This document shows, one piece after another, positions 1-12,160 of a stretch of 64,000 nt of DNA; positions within the stretch are counted from its first letter, which is position 1, and each line of letters begins with the position of its first letter. The translations under genes were made by a program, and so were the position numbers. Source of the stretch: Setophaga petechia (taxonomy: Eukaryota; Chordata; Aves; Passeriformes; Parulidae); assembly GCA_024362935.1 (NCBI GenBank), contig JANCRA010000012.1:4526001-4590000 (forward strand), read 5' to 3'. The notes below the pieces were generated by a model. It searched no databases. It was not told the DNA's origin and was given only the letters and a program-made list of their open reading frames with translations.

Positions 1-1812
1 AGTGTCCTTGTAAAATATACATGCCTAATATTCACCTGGGCTTTAGGTTTCACTTCCTTTCTTTGCATCATATGAGAGCTGACAGGTCAGTTTTAGACAC
101 AAGTTGTTCTTGAAGATTGAATAATGCTGTCATAGTTGATTTGAAATCCCCATATTCAAAAGTACCTACCATTGCAATATACTAAAAGAAAAATCACATT
201 AAAAGAAAAAATGTAATGGTCACTTTTGCAACTGAGAAATTCCTGGGAGAGTAAAGAAGCTAAAGGGGAAACATTAACTGCTTATTGTTTTGAGAAATTG
301 TGGGAAAATTTTATGTCATGAACATTTGTTATATAAAAAGCAGTTTTACATTAATTTAGTATGTTTCATTAGGAAAATGAAAGGAATAAAAGAATATATA
401 TATATATGTAATGGGATATGACAAAGAAATGCTCTCAAGTGTCTCTTCTAACAGCTCCATGAGTAAACTTTAGAAAAATTAATATTTAGATCTTTTGAGA
501 ATAAGTTCTCCCCTTCAAACATTTAGCCTCCAAAGAGATAAACTGGCATTCTCATACAGAGTGAAGCTCAGCAGAATTTCTTTGTGTTAACAAAATTGAT
601 GATGTTAATGTACTTAGAAGAAGGAAGCTTACTTGATCACACTGCTCAAAAGAGAAAGTGTATACATGTGCATGCCATATGTGATGGACATCTCTGAAAG
701 TCTCTTTTGTAGGCATAATTTAGTGTTTTCTCTTTGCTCCTATCCAGTTTTCCTCTGAAAGCAAATTTTAGTTTTACCACTTAAAGTGAATTGATTTGCT
801 TTTATGAGGTTACTGGGGTCTGAGCTTTTAAAGTTGAATTAATAACATTTATTTAGTACTCATAAAATTAAAAAAATGAATAATATCACAGTTCACTTCA
901 AGGAGGGAGGTATTTTTTTAATAAACAAACCCAACCTGAAAATACCTGCTTTTTGAGGACATCAATGACTATATGTATAGTAGTTGTTGTTATTGGTAGT
1001 CATATATGCAGTAATGGGTGCATCTTAAGGTATACCTTTATAATTGCTGAATGCTTTCAAATATACTGAAGCTAGCACAAATTCTGTTATTAGAGACCTC
1101 ACAAGGTACTATCTTTCTAGATTTTTTGGTCTCATGCTGTGCTTCTACTGTATTTTACATATCATATAGACTAAACATGACATTAGTTGAAATTCAACTC
1201 TCATAGTCCAGTCTATTTAAACTCATAGGTAAGGAAATGTTGATTTTCTATCAGAGATAGTCCTCCTGAGATTGTGCATGTCTTGAGTCAATATTTATGT
1301 ATTTACCTACCTGAAGTATGTTTAAGACTTTATTTGCTTAACTAAAACTATTTGTATTTGTTGATTACAAAAAAAACCAAAAAAAACCAAAAAAAAACCA
1401 AAAAAAACCAAACCCAACCAAAGAAAAAAGCAGCCAGAAAACTTTTAGTAGGTAATCGATATGATATTTTTTTATCCTTACGTCATTTGTTCAGATTGAT
1501 TTTGGCTGATAATGACTGAATGTTGTTACAGTGTCAGGGTAGCTAAGTGAATTTGTGTCATTGCAGCTGTCAAGGATATGTTAATGTTCCAAAAATTCTT
1601 GACCATGACCATAGAAACAGAATGTTTATGTAGCTAAACACCTTGTTACCTTATTAAACTCATAAACTCACTTTTATGTGTCCTTAACCTTTCAGGATTT
1701 TTTTCCCTTTGTGAGAATATGAGATGCAGCTTTAAAGGAGGTCAATTATTAAGTTTTACTTATCAAAACCATTAATTTTTACTGTTGTCACTGTTTGCCT
1801 CTGCATCTGTAG
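1..1812. other. Non-coding AT-rich stretch, possibly intron
   Basis: I see no exon, RNA gene or interspersed repeat here. The sequence is AT-rich with stops in all frames. It holds a short AT run (394-407) and the A-rich simple repeat listed separately. If the candidate exon that follows is real, this stretch would be the 3' part of its upstream intron. The pyrimidine-rich run at about 1783-1810 would then be the splice acceptor tract. Confidence 0.5.
1369..1422. repeat. A-rich simple repeat, unit about A8CC
   Basis: Four consecutive units of eight or nine A followed by CC, then a degenerate AAACCCAACCA tail. It is a typical A-rich low-complexity array, of a kind prone to slippage. No gene or element boundary is tied to it. 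Confidence 0.9.
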
Positions 1813-1960
1813 GAGCACAAGCAGTGCAAAGGTGCTACTGGGCTGTCTCTCTCTGAGGGGCATTGATGAGTCCCAGTGGAACAACTTGTTCAGTACCATC
1901 CAGTTTCCATATTTGCCTGCTATCTATGATTATATGAATAAAAAATGTTTTGACGCCTGA
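1813..1960 (+). CDS. Candidate terminal coding exon, protein not recognised
   Basis: Seen in sequence: a pyrimidine-rich tract with TTTGCCTCTGCATCTGTAG ends at 1812, then an open frame runs from 1814 for 48 codons to a TGA at 1958-1960. The predicted peptide begins STSSAKVLLGCLSLRG and ends in NKKCFDA. Its mix of leucine, tryptophan, tyrosine, proline and charged residues looks like a globular, helix-rich C-terminus rather than translated junk. GC content is higher than in the flanks. Exon phase: the first G at 1813 would complete a split codon. I do not recognise the family and name no gene. No upstream partner exon is visible in the window, so the preceding intron would have to exceed 1.8 kb. 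Against it: 48 open codons is not rare by chance, and a pseudo-exon is possible. Confidence 0.35.
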
Positions 1961-2556
1961 ACTCCTGGTATGATTTCTGAAAAGAATAGCAAGTATGATA
2001 GAAAGGAAGATTAAATGTTAGGAAGGCTGTATCTTAGGAAAACAGCAGAGATTGTCCTACAGAAATACAGACTGGCCAAGAGAAATGATCCATAAATATA
2101 CTTGTTGTTAGGTCTGACAATACCCTGTCAGTGTCTGGAATGATCCTATGTAGTCCACATTGATTATTTTAGAGTAGACATCTGCAGCAGTGTTTTGTAA
2201 TATGACTGTGCAAAAAATTAAATTACTGCTTTGTGCAATGATGTTAATTAATTAATAATGTTAAAGCCTGGTCTCATTCTACTTCCTCCTTTTTCTTCCC
2301 AAATCTCAAACTCCATTAGAAGAGCTAAGTTCGAGTGACTCACATAGTAGAACTGTCATAAAGCCTTTTAATTGTAATCACAGAAAATTTTATGGCTTAA
2401 AAATGATTGAAAGCCGCCACTGTCAAAATAGGTCTGCCTGGAAGCATCCAATAGGAATTCTTCCTCCAACTTTTTAGGTGTACTTCTGGATACTGAATTT
2501 TCCTTGTGTTAAATTTTGGTTATAAAGAATCAACCTTCTTCAACATAAAAAAGACA

Positions 2557-2579
2557 AATAAAGAAATTCTATCAATAAA
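2557..2579 (+). terminator. Possible polyadenylation signals
   Basis: Two AATAAA hexamers at 2557-2562 and 2574-2579, with a short TGTGGG stretch about 10-15 bases further on. They lie about 600 bp after the stop codon of the candidate terminal exon, a plausible 3' UTR length. AATAAA is frequent in AT-rich DNA, so this is only contextual support. Confidence 0.2.
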
Positions 2580-5528
2580 TTTCTAAAAAATGTGGGATGA
2601 GCTAATCCTGCTTTTCTCTGTAATGCCACTGCTGAGAAATGAGGTTTGATTAACAAATGCTTTATTTAGAACTTAAATGGGTACTTCTGTACATACCATC
2701 AGAGGGGGTGTCTTTCATAGCTCTTAAATCTTTATTAACAGCAAACCAAGGTATCCATGGGATCACAGGAGGCAGTGGTGTGGCTTGCCACATGTCTTGA
2801 GATGGGTTCCAAAAATGCTGATTCAGATATTTATCCTTTGAGTAAATTTTTGTAAAACATAATATAATGTAGAGTTTTACATGGAAATTTCAAATAATAA
2901 TTTTTATCAGGCAGTAAGTTGGCAACTGGTACAAAGAAGAGAGGTCCAATATGCTGCATGTGTCTTCCTGTGAAATCTATATGCCTTTCAAAGATAGTAT
3001 TACACACAAACCAGTGTTATAATCTAGCAAAAAATATAGCAAAGGCACCTGGGAGAAAAGAGTGTGATTTTTTTGTCGGTAGTAAAGAAAAGAAGGAAGT
3101 TTTAAGAAGACAACATTGGTGTGAGTTTTCTAAGACCTTGGCATTTCACATCAAGTCCACAATGACCAGACATATAGTCACAGCTGAAAACTGCTCTGAA
3201 CCCTGTCAGATCTTTCAACATCGACTTCATAATTTTGATTTGTAAGCCAAATTTTATTATTTCTCTTTTTCTCTACTACTTGAAAAAAGTAGACAATGAG
3301 AAACAGTGGTTATTTTAATTGAAAACCCCCGAAATTTTAAAAAGTAATATCCAGCTTTATTATTATGACATGGGATGAGTTTATAACCTTGTGACTATGA
3401 TGAAAATTATAGAATAGAATATAGCAAGACATGGAACTGATCTCTACATTCAGAAGAGTAGAGGTTTGAGACATTCTTCAGAAAAGCCAACTTGAGTTTC
3501 TCTCTGTGAGTGCTCCCTGCTTAGGTAGCCATAGAATTGCATGCCATAGGAGAGGAGATTTTCTGCTCCTCAGGAATACCTTCCAGAACAAGTAGTCTCC
3601 CATTGCTCCCAGAAACCACATCCTCAGGACACTGACACCCCTTACCTAGGCAGTTCTGCCATTAATTCCAACTGTTACTTTGGAGGTGGTCTAACAGGTA
3701 ATATTTGTCCTTGCAGATTTAACAGTTGAGTAAAGAATTACATATATATGGGCTAATGATGTGTTGAGACTCTGCTTACTGACAGCACACATTATGTCCT
3801 TCAGTAAGGTGCAGTTCACAGGTCTTTGCATCTATACCCACGTCTCAATTATCAGTGATCTGTAATCTGATCAATGGCCTGTTACCCCCATATTTTAGCA
3901 ATCAGCACTGTGATTTTTAATTAAAGTTAGCCATTTGTGTGAAATGATTACTCTGTTCATTATCTTGACAATTTCATTACTGTATCAGGTAAAATGAAAC
4001 ATTTATAGCAAGGGGAAAATATATGAGCTCCCGTAAGGTTCAAGGAGGTTCATCACCGCAGTTGGCTGAGGCTGTTATCATTAACATCAATGGAACAGGT
4101 CACAGTTCTTGGTATGCCACATGCCAGTTATCTCCTTTTAAATGAATTATACATGCATTCATTAAAATTCCCTAAGTACTATTGGAACATGAACATTACA
4201 AGCATTTGTAGCCTGCTTGCACTTTCAATATCGTGATATGCATGTGCAATGCAGCTTAGAAGGATTTTACTATGAAAGGCTTTGCATGCATGATAATGCA
4301 TCTAGTTGCTCTGTTCAGTGTTTCACATTTCATATGCAAAAGTTGTTTGTGTGACTTTGACTTCATACCAGCTGAGAATTCAAGAATTCAACTTTGCTCT
4401 TTATTCTTTCAATGTGTACTTTGTATGTCTTATAAATCCCAGGGGGTAAATAAGTGCATGCCCTGAGGAGCAGCCAAAACTTTTTCTCCTGTTTCGATCT
4501 GGGAACTGGTGGGAGGACAAACAAGAGGGGAGTACAGCAGAGGAGCAGGAGACACATCAAGATGACTGTTTCAATGAAAAGTTATCTATAGGTAATTGCA
4601 TGTAACCCACCAAATGAAATGATCACCAGGGTCCTTTGGACAGGAAAGATTATTATTGTTCTGATGCTGAAAGATCAACAACAGCTGAGCTTTTAAATAT
4701 AGTTACAGAGACATTGAACAGAAGGGAACATTGCCACACGGCCTCTCTGTCACCTTTGAATGCTTCAAGGCTGTTTCTGTTATGCACACTGGTCTGACAT
4801 CCAACTTTTATACATCTAGACTGTTGACAGAGGCCGTGCTTTGTAGCTCAGCTCTCATTCTTCTTAAGGGTGAAAGGGAAGAAAAAGGGCTGGAACTGGG
4901 GATAGAAGAGAAGCATAGAGACGGAGTGGACTGGGTTTGCCATCATTAGGAAAGTTCTATTCTTTCCACTGAAGATTTCGGTTTTAATTTTCCAGAGGAC
5001 ATACTAATAATTTCTTTAGCATTGGATGTTGCTTTTCTTTGTGATGATAATAAGGCAGCAGAGCATATATTTATTTTTTTCTGCCACTAGAAGCAGCTTC
5101 AAAATGATTCAGTGAGCAAATTTCTTGGGAATTATGCTTAGTGCTTTTAGGGCATTAGGAAGAGGAACACCTGTATCCCAGCACACATTTTCCAGCTAAT
5201 TTACATTTCAAAGAGGTCCATCATCTCTACACTGAGTTAATTTCATCTCCAACTGTTGCATTACCAGGATTGGTTATAATGTTATTTTGGGAGTGCAAGC
5301 ACCTCAACATTCTGACTTTCTGGGTAAGTGTTCTTGTTACCTGCTGGTTGCACAGGAGGTAGAGCAATTTATGATGTAATAAAATGTTGTACTATCAGTG
5401 CTAATTAGACATGATCAGACTGAAGGTGTCAATTCTGAGCTTGTTCCAGCTCTGTGTTTCTGTACCCAGACTGTGAATCAAAATGTGGAATACTGGTATC
5501 TGCATGTTCACATGGAGTTATTTGTCTG

Positions 5529-5559
5529 AAAAACAAACAAACAAACAAACAAAAAAACA
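5529..5559. repeat. (AAAC)n microsatellite
   Basis: About five AAAC units followed by a short poly(A) and CAC. It is a simple tandem repeat with no element attached on either side that I can recognise. Confidence 0.85.
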
Positions 5560-8500
5560 CCTCTAGAGTATTCTTCAGAGTGCATACAGAGTTCTCCCCA
5601 CTTCTGACACATTTTGTTGATATTCCAATAGACTTCCTGAATTATGGGATCCTAGTATTTTTCTAACCAAAATGACAAATTCCAAATAAAGCAAAAATTT
5701 GGATGTGTGAGATAGAGCCTATTCCTAGAAATCACATACTTTAACAACTCTTCTGTGCAGTTTTGGCAAAAAAGCTGCAAAGTGAAAGTGTCAACTGCAT
5801 GAACTACAGTACACCTAATTATTTTTGCTACTTTCCATTTTTGTAGCAGTGACACTAGGAATGCCCATTCTGGCGAAGGAAATCTTGTAAATTATTAATA
5901 ACTTCATGGATAGGTTTCTACAAAGGGCATGTCACCAAGATTGTCAGGAAGAAAATAAACAATTCATGAGGGGGATTTTCTTTTTTTGCCAGCGGGAAAT
6001 TAGATTGTGAAACTCTTCTATTTCTGTGTAATAGGGCCTCATAATTTGTAATGATCAGAAGGAAAATATTATAATGGCTTAACAACAGTACAGAAATTTA
6101 AATGGGAAAGAAACTGACAAAACACTCAATCCCCCCCCAAGAAAGGAGAAAATACGAAGTGAAAACAGATGTGAACTTACTATTAGAAACTTCTAAATAT
6201 GATCTACATTTTAGGAGCAGGACAAGCAAACAAATATCATGAAGCTGGTTAGTAGGACATTACATATCGGTTATTTAGCATTCTTATTTTCCTATAACTA
6301 AACCACTGGGAGCACAGTAAATGCACAAACATATATTGAAACCCAATAAATCCTCCCTTTTCCTTCTTGAGTGCTAAGTAGTTTTCAGAGAAAAAAGCCT
6401 ATAATGATAAATAATACTACCTTTGTGGGGGAAGAGGTGATGGGAAAAAAAAATGTTACAACAAAAAGAAGAAAGCAAACTCATTGAGCTTAAACTTTAC
6501 AGTCCTTTTGTCATTACTTGATTGTCCTTACCTTCTAAGGACATGCACCAGGTACTGGAAAAAGGTGCTATCAATCAATTGTACCTGTAGGAAGAGGAAA
6601 TACATAAACTTCTCAAGCCTTTCTGAGCACTGAAATCTTCTTCTCAAAAGAAATTGTGGAAGAGGTAAATACAGATGGGGAAAATCAGCATCAGAATTTA
6701 CCCAATCACAACCAGCTCAGGACTTTCATGTACTTCCACTCATGGTTGTGCTTTGTGGCTGCATTTTTGCACCTTTACATAGAAACTGGCTAGGGTGACC
6801 TGTTCCTTCCCTCATGATGGTCCTACTGCATAGCCAGAGGCTGGAAGCAGTCAGTACTTTTTGGGATTGTGGATTATATCCTTAATTCTTCCAACAAGAC
6901 AGCAGCCAATAGGTTTTGCATTCATTAATGAGGCAGATAGTGAATGAGTATGAAGTCTACACAGTATTTACTCACTGACCTTAATCTTTGCAAATCTTTT
7001 CTCATTAAGAAGAAAACACTGTGCTTCTGTAGAATTATGTTGCATTTTTGAGAACATTTAAGTTAAAATAGGCAATTAATCTATTTTTGATGTCTTAGTG
7101 TGGTAAGACATTAACAACAAAAGATCATCAGGATTTACTTTGATGTGTTAAGTGGCTTGAAAAGGTTTTATGTAGTTAAAGGGGAAAAAAATTAAAATCT
7201 ACTTAGTGTAACAATTTCTGAATAATCTTATGAATTATTTCATTGTCTTACCTTTATCTTAGGACTTATGTATAGAAGAAAAAGAAAGCAAGATAAATAA
7301 TGTCTGAAATATAAGTCTTTTTTGATGGAAAAATAATGTGGATTACATTTTCCTGAAGGTGAAAACATGGCTGAAGATTCACTTTGTCGGCAATTTTCTA
7401 TATCCACAATAGTTTAGAACTATTTTTCAAGGCATATGTCTTATTTTTCTACATGAGTACAATCTTTTTTTTGAAACTCAGATCTCAATACAGGGTAGTG
7501 GAACTGTAGAAAATTATTTTAATTTTAAAGGGTTCATGTAATTTTCTGTCTTTAGAATGAAACAATGGTTGTTTTAATAGCTTATAATTGCAGAATTTAG
7601 TAATATAATATAATCTCTCTCTCACTCTCTGTTAGATTGTATATTTTCCATTATTGAATATTTAGAATTTTCTTATTTGTCCACTATAGTGAGTAATAGG
7701 TGTGTTAGGAGTGCTAAACATTTTTTATGACTGAATTTTCTAAAACTTTCCTCTGTAAGGGAATGTTAGGGAAACCTGCTCTTTATTTTAGCAGTTTTGG
7801 AGACATTAATTTATAAAAGATTGTAAAAGGGAAAAAAGTTTGGCTTTAATTTTTTTTTCCCAAGCAATTTAACCAGCACCATTATTTTTCAAGGATTGCT
7901 TTGATTTAGACAACTCTAAGTTATGTCTTAACCTTTGCTGTAATCACCTTGAACATGTAAACACAAAATCATTGTCTGTGTTCAAAAGTCATGACTTATT
8001 CCAGTAATAATGATTGTCATTTGCCTTCTTCATGTTTGTCTTTTAAATATTGGTGGCAGAAACTGAAAATAATACTTTTTTTTACATGCATAGCAGTGAT
8101 CTGCTTATTAATGTGGAAATTGGCTTGTTTCTATTGCTAATCATAATTTTGTCCTCTGACATTAGGCTATGTCTTCCCTAAACACTTCAGGCATCCGTCA
8201 GATATAGGAGATGAGATAACAGCAGAGCAAAGCTTGAGAAAGTATGAATGATCAATGTATTTGTTAAGACTATTAATGAAATTACATTACATCCACTGCC
8301 CACCAGATGAAACCAGTCTGCATGAAGAAGGAAGGAATTACAAATGCAAAGTTAGATACATTTTTTGCAAGCTGCTAGATAAGAGTTTAAATATACTTGG
8401 AAAAGAAGAGCCCCCCTCTCATGAAGGCCCAGTTTTCTAATTATCTTTGACAAGCAGAATTACAGCAAAAGGTTTTATAATACTTGAAATCTATGTATGG

Positions 8501-9658
8501 GATTTACTGTGTCTTTGTAGATACAATGAAACCAAACCTGTTTGGCAGGATGCCCAGACTGGTGGTTTGTCTGCTCACAGCCCACCTGCAAGTCAGGTAC
8601 CAGGTAGGTGTGGCAGCCAAGGCAAACCATGGCTTTAAGTGAAACAGCTCCAAACTGTGGGAGACCAAAGGGTCTAGTGAAATATTTCTTTAGAAGTTAG
8701 ACAGTCCTTTTTTATCATTAAATATGCCATCAATCTTTCATCCAAGAAGAAATTGATGTGTTAATAACACTATTCTGTTAAATATTTGAGCAATGCTTAA
8801 GATATTAATGCTATACTGGTACTGTCCATTTATTACTAAAGAGACAGAGAGATGGCTAATGACCAGAAAGACAAGACACTACAGTGTGGAGAAATAATTG
8901 CTTAAAGGTAAAACTGTAGTGAACTGAGATTGAAGAGGTAAGAGAAGGAGAAGAACATGCCCTAGGGGAAAGGAAGAAAGTAGAGCAAAGACCTGATGTA
9001 AATCTGAAACAGTAAAAGCAAAAGTGGCAATCATTTTAAAACAATGAAGTAAAACATTGCTTTGGAAAATTCTACTGTGCAATTATCTCTTAACTTTTAC
9101 AATACTCAGTTTATTTCAAACATCCCAGATGGTGCAGCAGTGTTATGTAAAAAAGCTATCTGATGGGATGGGTAGTGTGTGTGTATGTGTGGTGTTCAAT
9201 ATCAATCAAGCCCCTTTGCCTCCTAGACAGTGAAGAATCGCTGTGCTTATTGGGACTCTGGACACATACCTAGAGTCAGCAAATTCCTACTCAGGTCAAA
9301 ATGAAGTAGAATTCTGTTAAAATTCTGTCACATTTTAAATGCATACTTGGTAAAATCTTATTTAGGTTGTGATAAATTAACATCTTTTTTGATTTATTTT
9401 ATACCATTTTACCTAAATCATGTTTAGTGCACAAATGAGAGAGATTGTATTGAAAGAGTTTGGTAAGCAGTGCCCTCCTTGCCAAGGTGACATATGCCAT
9501 AATGTCTAGTAAGTGATCTTTCTCCAGAGCACATATGTTGGGTACATATGGATACCAGTAACCAGCAAGATGCCATTAGAAATACTTTTGAGGATTTTAT
9601 CCTAAATATTCATAAATATTGATAACCTTGAATCTAAATCTAGCTGCAGCATTTTTTA

Positions 9659-9679
9659 ATCATCATCACCATCATCATC
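9659..9679. repeat. Short (CAT)n repeat
   Basis: About seven CAT/CAC triplets, followed by imperfect ACTAAT-type units to about 9702. Low-complexity sequence only. Confidence 0.7.
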
Positions 9680-10518
9680 TTAATGCTAATACTAATACTA
9701 AAAACAACAGCAGTATCGACAGCTAATAGTAATGGTAATACTCCCTTTTAAGTCTCCAAACCCCAGTTTAATTTTTTTGTCGTAATATTGTATGGCATTA
9801 TGAAATGGCACTTTTCCATCATGTTTACTCCTGGCATCCCTAATGCATTACCAGGTGTGAGATTAATGAGTGGAGCACATGAGACCTGCCACAGTTAATC
9901 ACGTTTGTAACCTTTCACATACACAGCAGAATATTTCTTGCTGTGAAACATCCTTTACCTTTTAATCTCTGCTGAGCATAGTGCTAGCTCAACACTGTGA
10001 GGTTTTTTTATTTATTTCAAGTTAAGTCATCAAATTATTGTTCCTCTTTCACATTTTTCTATCAAAGAACTGCTTGTATTTCAAGGAAATATTGAAGTAG
10101 TCAGAGAGCGATAAGCATAATTGTAAACTTTTCTGGAATTAATGAAACATGTAAATAGATGTGAAAGAGGTGGTACTTTTGCAATCATACCTCATAATAT
10201 TCACAGATAAAGTATATAATTTTTAGAATAAATTTGAGTTCAGAAGTTTACATTTGATTTTCAACTTTGTATGAAGTGTCAAAAGATCTGTACATACAAG
10301 AGGCTATACATGTGTTCATACATGTCACTGAATATAGGCAGAAATATGTAAGGCTTGAAAATTCCAAATTAATGATTTTTTACTTCTAGAGCCATGTGAA
10401 AGGTCTCCACATGAATAGATGTATCTATTTGTTCATATCTATTTTTAATTTAAAATTTAGGAATGTTGGTCTAAATGTTATTAATAATTCTTAGAGGAAT
10501 TTAGCATATATAATACTC

Positions 10519-11378
10519 AGAATCATAAAATTGCAGAATGGTATGGGTTAGAAGGTATTTTAAAAGTCATTTACTTCCAGTTACCTTGCAATGAGCCGGG
10601 ACACCTTCTGCTACACCAGGTTGCTCAAGACCATCCAGCCCGGCCTTGAACACTTCCAGGGAGAATCCACAACTTTGGGCACTCTGTTGCAGTGCCTCAG
10701 CACCCTTACAGTAAAGAGCTTCTTTTTTCTTTGATCTAAATCTACCCTCTTCCAGTTAAAAGCCATTCCCTCCTGTCCTATCACTGCATGCCTTTATAAA
10801 ATGTCCCTCTCCAGCATTGTAGCTCTCCTCTAGGTGCCAGAAGGATGATATATTCTCCCTAGAGCACTCTCTTTTCTGGGAAAACAGTCCTAACTCTCTC
10901 AGTCCACCTTCCTAGGAGGGGTGCTCTAGTCCTTTGATGATCTTTGCAAGCCTCCTCTGGATTTTTTCAGCAGGTCTGTGTCCTTTTGATGCTGGGGTCT
11001 GCAAAGCTGGATGGATCACTGCAGGAGGGATCTCATGAGAGCAGAGCAGAGGAGGAAGAATCACCTCCCTTGACCTGCTGATAACGCTTCTTTTGACACA
11101 GCTCAGGATGCGTTTGGCTTTCTGGCTTGTAAGCGCACATTGTTGGGTCATGGCAAGTTTCTGGCAAACCAGCATCTCCAAGCTCTTTTCCTCAGGGCTG
11201 CTCTTAATCCATTCTCTCCAATGTGCACTTGCAGCCCCAGACAAATGCAAGTGCCCTGGGTCAGAGTAATTGTAAGCCCAAATCCTTGTCAAATTTTCAT
11301 GAAGTTCACATAGGTCAAGGCTCTCAAGCCTGTCAAGGTCCCTCTGGATGGCATTGCTCCCACCCTCTGGATGGCATT
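10519..11378 (-). mobile_element. CR1 LINE fragment, 3' half, minus strand (part 1 of 2)
   Basis: CR1 is the dominant non-LTR retrotransposon of birds. Read on the minus strand, this piece runs from the C-terminal part of ORF2 into the 3' UTR and ends near 10519 in the AGAATCATAAAATTGCAGAATGG-type CR1 end (seen reversed). The minus-strand open frame at 10912-11391 shows ORF2 landmarks, such as AIQRDLDRLE, QKLAMTQQCALTSQKAKRIL and SRSREVILP, but is frameshifted and cannot make a working enzyme. The 5' end of this piece is an LTR insertion, and the element resumes at 11953. A roughly 23-bp unit is tandemly repeated beside the insertion site. Confidence 0.92.
11373..11378. repeat. Left target-site duplication (GGCATT)
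   Basis: GGCATT directly precedes the LTR's TG and is repeated directly after its CA at 11947-11952. A perfect 6-bp direct repeat is the usual target duplication of ERVK/alpharetrovirus-type integrases. Confidence 0.85.
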
Positions 11379-11946
11379 TGTGGGAATCCACAAAATTAAG
11401 GAGTTTTGGGAAAGCTGCAAAAGGCAGGCCTCAGAGACAGCAGAACTGTGAACAGAGCTGAAGCAGCAGCCATGAGATAGGTCAGCAGAAAAATTATTCA
11501 AACTGTAGAAAAAGCAAGGGCAATTGAACAATAGCCTGTGTACTAACACTTGTTTGAATGACTCTCTAAGCTGCAGAAAGTTTATCTAGCAAGATATTAA
11601 GAAGGTTAAAGCTTAGTAATGGAGCTCTGTTTGTTGTGGTTTAAAGCTTACAAGTAGGTATTTTATTTGAAATAAGCAAGCATTGTTTTAACCAAAGATA
11701 CATGTGCTATGGTGATTGGATGGAACTACTGTCAATATGCTTTTGCTTTGTGCGATTAGTCAAGAAGCTTATAAAGTAAGTTGTAACATTAAGTTTTTTG
11801 GCCTGCTTCCTAGAATGTGAGCTGCTGGCATCTTGCCATTGTCATAATCATTTAATGAGACTGATGCAGAAAAATAAACAGCTCGAGGCCCATTCTCGAG
11901 GCCCCGTCTTGTTCGCGTCTGTAAATAAACCCCCTTGCTGGTGTCA
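11379..11946 (+). mobile_element. Solo LTR of an ERVK-like endogenous retrovirus
   Basis: The 568-bp segment starts TGTGGGAATCC, ends GCTGGTGTCA and is flanked on both sides by GGCATT. It splits a CR1 element. Internal landmarks fit an LTR: a TATA box (TATAAAG) at 11770-11776 and AATAAA hexamers at 11873-11878 and 11924-11929, which would put R and U5 in the last 150 bp or so. No primer-binding site, coding region or second LTR follows, so this is a solo LTR left by LTR-LTR recombination. The 6-bp duplication points to an ERVK/alpharetrovirus-like class; the exact family is not assigned. The perfect duplication suggests a moderately young insertion. Open frames inside it (such as 11798-12175) are not genes. 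Confidence 0.88.
11770..11776 (+). promoter_or_regulatory. TATA box of the solo LTR
   Basis: TATAAAG lies about 100 bp upstream of the first AATAAA, the spacing expected for a U3 promoter and a short R region. Transcription, if any, would start near 11800 and read out to the right. Activity is unknown. Confidence 0.5.
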
Positions 11947-11952
11947 GGCATT
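11947..11952. repeat. Right target-site duplication (GGCATT)
   Basis: Exact copy of the 6 bases before the LTR. Removing the LTR and one copy rejoins the CR1 sequence. Confidence 0.85.
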
Positions 11953-12160
11953 CACTTCCACCCTCTGGATGGCATCACTTCCACTCCCAGCATGTCAGCT
12001 GCACCACACAGCTTGGTGTTTGCAAACTCGCAGAAGGTGCACTAAATCTTGGCATGTATCTCATCAGGTGCCATGGACTTGTGTACCTCCAGGTTCTTCG
12101 GATGTTCATGAATCTGATCTTTTTCTCCAGTGGGTGGTAGATAAGCAAGCAGGGAGTTTC
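11953..12160 (-). mobile_element. CR1 LINE fragment (part 2 of 2), upstream side of the LTR
   Basis: This continues the interrupted minus-strand CR1. The text CAGCTGCACCACACAGCTTG and, further on, GGTGCCATGGACTTGTGTAC are stretches I associate with the middle of reversed CR1 ORF2. Together with the part left of the LTR it makes about 1.07 kb of CR1. The 5' end fades near 12160, so the element is 5'-truncated as most CR1 copies are. Confidence 0.8.

Larger units (their letters stand above)
1961..10518. other. Long stretch without recognisable genes
   Basis: Apart from a possible 3' UTR in the first 600 bp and simple repeats at 5529-5559 and 9659-9679, I find no exon, RNA gene or recognisable transposon. 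The open frames here (for example 2919-3245, 4731-4949, 8447-8638) lack splice context and protein-like composition, and I treat them as chance. Confidence 0.5.

Noticed and set aside
2919..3245. 108-codon plus-strand open frame
   Set aside because: No recognisable family, no splice context, composition like translated AT-rich DNA; a frame this long is expected by chance in 64 kb.
10912..11391. 159-codon minus-strand frame, the longest in the window
   Set aside because: Decayed CR1 ORF2 running into the LTR junction; not a host protein.
11340..11983. Reading the repeated CCCTCTGGATGGCAT as a long target-site duplication
   Set aside because: The exact GGCATT next to TG and CA explains the insertion; the longer repeat is a separate tandem duplication in CR1.
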